A DNA stretch of 64,000 nt from Sporocytophaga sp. (GTDB taxonomy: Bacteria > Bacteroidota > Bacteroidia > Cytophagales > Cytophagaceae). A program made the translations under genes and the position numbers. Every line of letters starts with the position of its first letter. Within the stretch, counting starts at the first letter, position 1. The stretch is taken from the NCBI GenBank assembly GCA_024707265.1, contig JANQAB010000003.1, positions 62,001-126,000 on the forward strand. The letters run 5' to 3'. This document shows positions 62,072 to 64,000 of the stretch, piece after piece. The notes below the pieces were generated by a model, which was given only the letters and a program-made list of their open reading frames with translations, was not told the DNA's origin and did no database searches.

Positions 62072-62737
62072 TTATCGAAAAATTCCCCTTGCCTTTAATA
62101 TCGTTTGTTGTTTGAGTTTAAATAAATCATCAACATAATTTCCATAGACAGCAATTGCTCTATCATTTTCAATTTTAAAATAAGATTTTGGATAACATCT
62201 TTTTACCTCTTTTTCACTCATATTAGAAACAGGAAAGGAGATCTCATTTTTAAATTGAATTTTCTCCGGCTTAACTGTAATACTGTTTTTATATGCATGA
62301 TTATAGTCTCTCATTGAATATGGACTTGCCCATTCTCCACTTGAAGTCAAATACAAGTCATAGTATTGATACTTTTCATGATATAACTTGCCATTACTAT
62401 ATGAGACAAACAATAACACCGTTTGATACTTAGAAAAAGGGGGAACACCATAATGATCAAAAACAGTAAACTCTATTGTATCCCATTTAAAATTCCCCTG
62501 CACAAGTTTTAAGATTTTATATTTCGCAATGTACTTGTGATCAATTACAAACTGCCTATTAATAATTGTGTCATTTCCTTCTATCAATGTATCCACAAAT
62601 AAATTTTTATCTATAGGAGAATATTTAACCTCGATTTTCTCTCCAATAAATACCAGTAAACTGTCAGCACGATTTTGGCCTGTGGCAAAAATAAAAACTA
62701 AGAATAATGCTATTAGAGTTATAAATGACTTAACCAT
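62072..62737 (-). CDS. exported protein of unknown function
   Basis: About 221 residues from ATG 62737 (signal peptide MVKSFITLIALFLVFIFATGQ); ATG 62755 would add six residues. The mature part has ADSLLVFIGEKIEVKY, VIDHKYIAKYKILKLVQG, and WASPYSMRDYNHAYKN. No family recognised; no lipobox. Alone between two terminators. Confidence 0.7.
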   Translation of the reverse strand: MVKSFITLIALFLVFIFATGQNRADSLLVFIGEKIEVKYSPIDKNLFVDTLIEGNDTIINRQFVIDHKYIAKYKILKLVQGNFKWDTIEFTVFDHYGVPPFSKYQTVLLFVSYSNGKLYHEKYQYYDLYLTSSGEWASPYSMRDYNHAYKNSITVKPEKIQFKNEISFPVSNMSEKEVKRCYPKSYFKIENDRAIAVYGNYVDDLFKLKQQTILKARGIFR

Positions 62738-62777
62738 AGGAAAAAAAATTATCAAGGAAAAATTTCATTAAAAACTA

Positions 62778-62804
62778 AAATAGCCCCGGCATTCGGGGCT
62801 ATTT
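62778..62804 (-). terminator. terminator after the DUF1573 gene
   Basis: AAATAGCCCCG, 5-base loop, CGGGGCTATTT, with T-rich sequence following on the minus strand. Confidence 0.85.
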
Positions 62805-62830
62805 CTTTAAATTTCATACTTTGCCTTCAG

Positions 62831-63914
62831 CTACTCCTTACCCACCTTCGCCTTTATAGTCAAAGTCTGGTTCGAACCCTGAGGATCATTGCTATATATA
62901 GTTACAGTTTTAGTCTCTGCCCCTTCTCTTCCTGCTGAATTGAATGTGACTTTGATCTTGCTTTTTTCTCCTGGCTTTAAAAGCGTTTTCTCCGGTGTTC
63001 CGGCAGTGCATCCACAACTTGCTTTTATTTTGCGGATGATAAGATCTTGCTTACCGTTATTTGTAAATTCAAATTCTGTTTCTGAAACGGTTCCTTCCTT
63101 AACAGAACCAAAATCATGGACTGTTTTATCAAATGATAATCTTGGAGCCTGAGCCAATTGCTCAGAATTCATTGGAGGAAAATACTCAGTGATAGTTGCC
63201 ACAACATTGACATTTCTTCTTCCACCTTTCTTATCATTAGATACAAGAATAAAATTATCATTTACATAACCGAAATCATTTTTCGCTTTAGCATCATAAG
63301 TAATTTTAATTACGCCCTTTTGCTTTGGCTGAAGTGTTACTGGTTCTACAGATACTTTCATATGCTTTGGTACCGACTGAGCTGGCTGAAAGGTAACAGG
63401 CGTAGTTCCGTCATTATATATTCCGAACTCCTTTATCACAGGCTCTTTGGTAGTTAAGCCCCCCCAGATTCATATATCTTGAAGTAACTCTAAGACTTCC
63501 AAGTGTATCAGGAAATTCATCTGATGGGCTTTTAGGTTTAGGAATTACTGTTCCTTTTATAAATACAACATTGGTCGCAGGCTCAGTATTGGCAGTTATA
63601 GTCAGTGACTTATTAAAAGCTCCAGGTCTATTGTTAGGATCAAACTGAGCTTTAACCACCCCGGTTTGTCCAGGAAGGACTGGCTCTTTCGTCCAGGCTG
63701 GCGTAGTACAACCGCAAGACGCCCTTACTTCACTAATTACAAGAGGTGCAGACCCTTTGTTCGTAAATTTGAATTCGTGAGAAACCGGTCCTTTTTCTTC
63801 ATTGATTGACCCGAAATCAAAGGTTGTTTCTTCAAACTGAAGTACTCCCGTCTGAGCAAAGAGCTGAAACGAAAGGAAAGTTAAAAATGTAAAAATGACA
63901 GTTATTCGTACCAT
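62831..63914 (-). CDS. DUF1573 tandem-domain exported protein (frameshifted)
   Basis: Signal peptide MVRITVIFTFLTFLSFQLFAQ and two DUF1573 (Ig-like, MSP-type) modules, each with an SCGCT motif (EVRASCGCTTPAW, KASCGCTAGTP). The first frame stops at 63414; removing one G from the C7 run (63459-63465 plus strand) joins LGGLTTKEPVIKEFGIYND to the second part. About 360 residues. Common in Bacteroidota, possibly a surface or secretion-linked adhesive; function unproven. Confidence 0.85.
63460..63465 (-). other. homopolymer frameshift site in the DUF1573 gene
   Basis: G7 on the coding strand, where G6 would keep the frame. It is the only G/C homopolymer among the lesions in the window; the others are A or T runs. 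Confidence 0.7.
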
Positions 63915-63927
63915 ATTTATTCTACTG

Positions 63928-63959
63928 CAAAAATTGAATTGCTAAGTTAATTAATCAAA
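63928..63959 (-). promoter_or_regulatory. promoter-like element for the DUF1573 gene
   Basis: Minus strand: TTTG, 20-base spacer, AATTTTTG then C. This is close to TTTG-N19-TAnnTTTG with one mismatch at the first position of the -7 box. Confidence 0.45.
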
Positions 63960-64000
63960 TGAAAACACATCTAATATGGTTTCATTTGTTTTGTTCTTAT

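Overview
This window is an AT-rich chromosomal segment of a Bacteroidota bacterium, most likely a gliding Cytophagales (Cytophaga/Sporocytophaga-like). The evidence is Bacteroidota-restricted families (DUF4290, DUF3109, DUF4249, CarboxypepD_reg TonB receptors, MerR of the local type), a gldA-gldF-gldG gliding ABC transporter, TAnnTTTG-type -7 promoter boxes and few Shine-Dalgarno sites. The genus is inference. I saw no rRNA, tRNA, insertion sequence, prophage or CRISPR array.

Layout. 1-7250: M17 aminopeptidase (cut by the window edge), pdxA, then a lipid/ribosome operon (DUF177, rpmF, plsX, fabH, accB, accC). 7340-14750: a secreted barrel protein, a decayed membrane-protein gene, DUF3109, UvrD/PcrA helicase, DUF4290, murA (active-site Cys replaced by Asp), a small membrane protein and yebC. 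14800-20320 (minus strand): dnaN downstream of gldA-gldF-gldG and a DUF4340 gene. 20320-25000: a repeat-rich spacer, an SDR, a membrane protein, a PagL-like lipid A deacylase, a DUF2807 lipoprotein and a TlpA-like thioredoxin. 25009-29130: gatB and alaS. 29265-36250: M23 peptidase, MerR, dprA, a DnaJ-TPR protein and a large M1 peptidase fused to an outer-membrane barrel. 36337-39500: TonB receptor plus DUF4249 lipoprotein. 39450-47430: orphan LutA-like protein, HMG-CoA lyase, metF, an unknown protein, YtxH, and metH under a SAM-I riboswitch. 47640-54260: ppx, GT2, DUF4337, ppk1, gyrB. 54400-63914: CoA-binding protein, FAD oxidoreductase, a MORN/YwqK-repeat outer-membrane protein, tryptophan dioxygenase divergent from glutaryl-CoA dehydrogenase, an M20 peptidase, an unknown exported protein and a DUF1573 protein.

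Themes. Most content is housekeeping: fatty-acid initiation, peptidoglycan, replication, tRNA charging and amidation, methionine and polyphosphate metabolism. The accessory layer is cell-envelope biology. The most striking property is the number of single-base frameshifts, nearly all in homopolymer runs. I can rejoin at least thirteen by reading across frames, in twelve genes; dprA and a small membrane gene carry larger lesions. They may be assembly errors or real; the longest housekeeping genes carry none. The best biological leads are the M1-peptidase/Omp85-like fusion, the Asp-type MurA, and the MORN-repeat/barrel protein. I did not find a clearly new multi-gene system.
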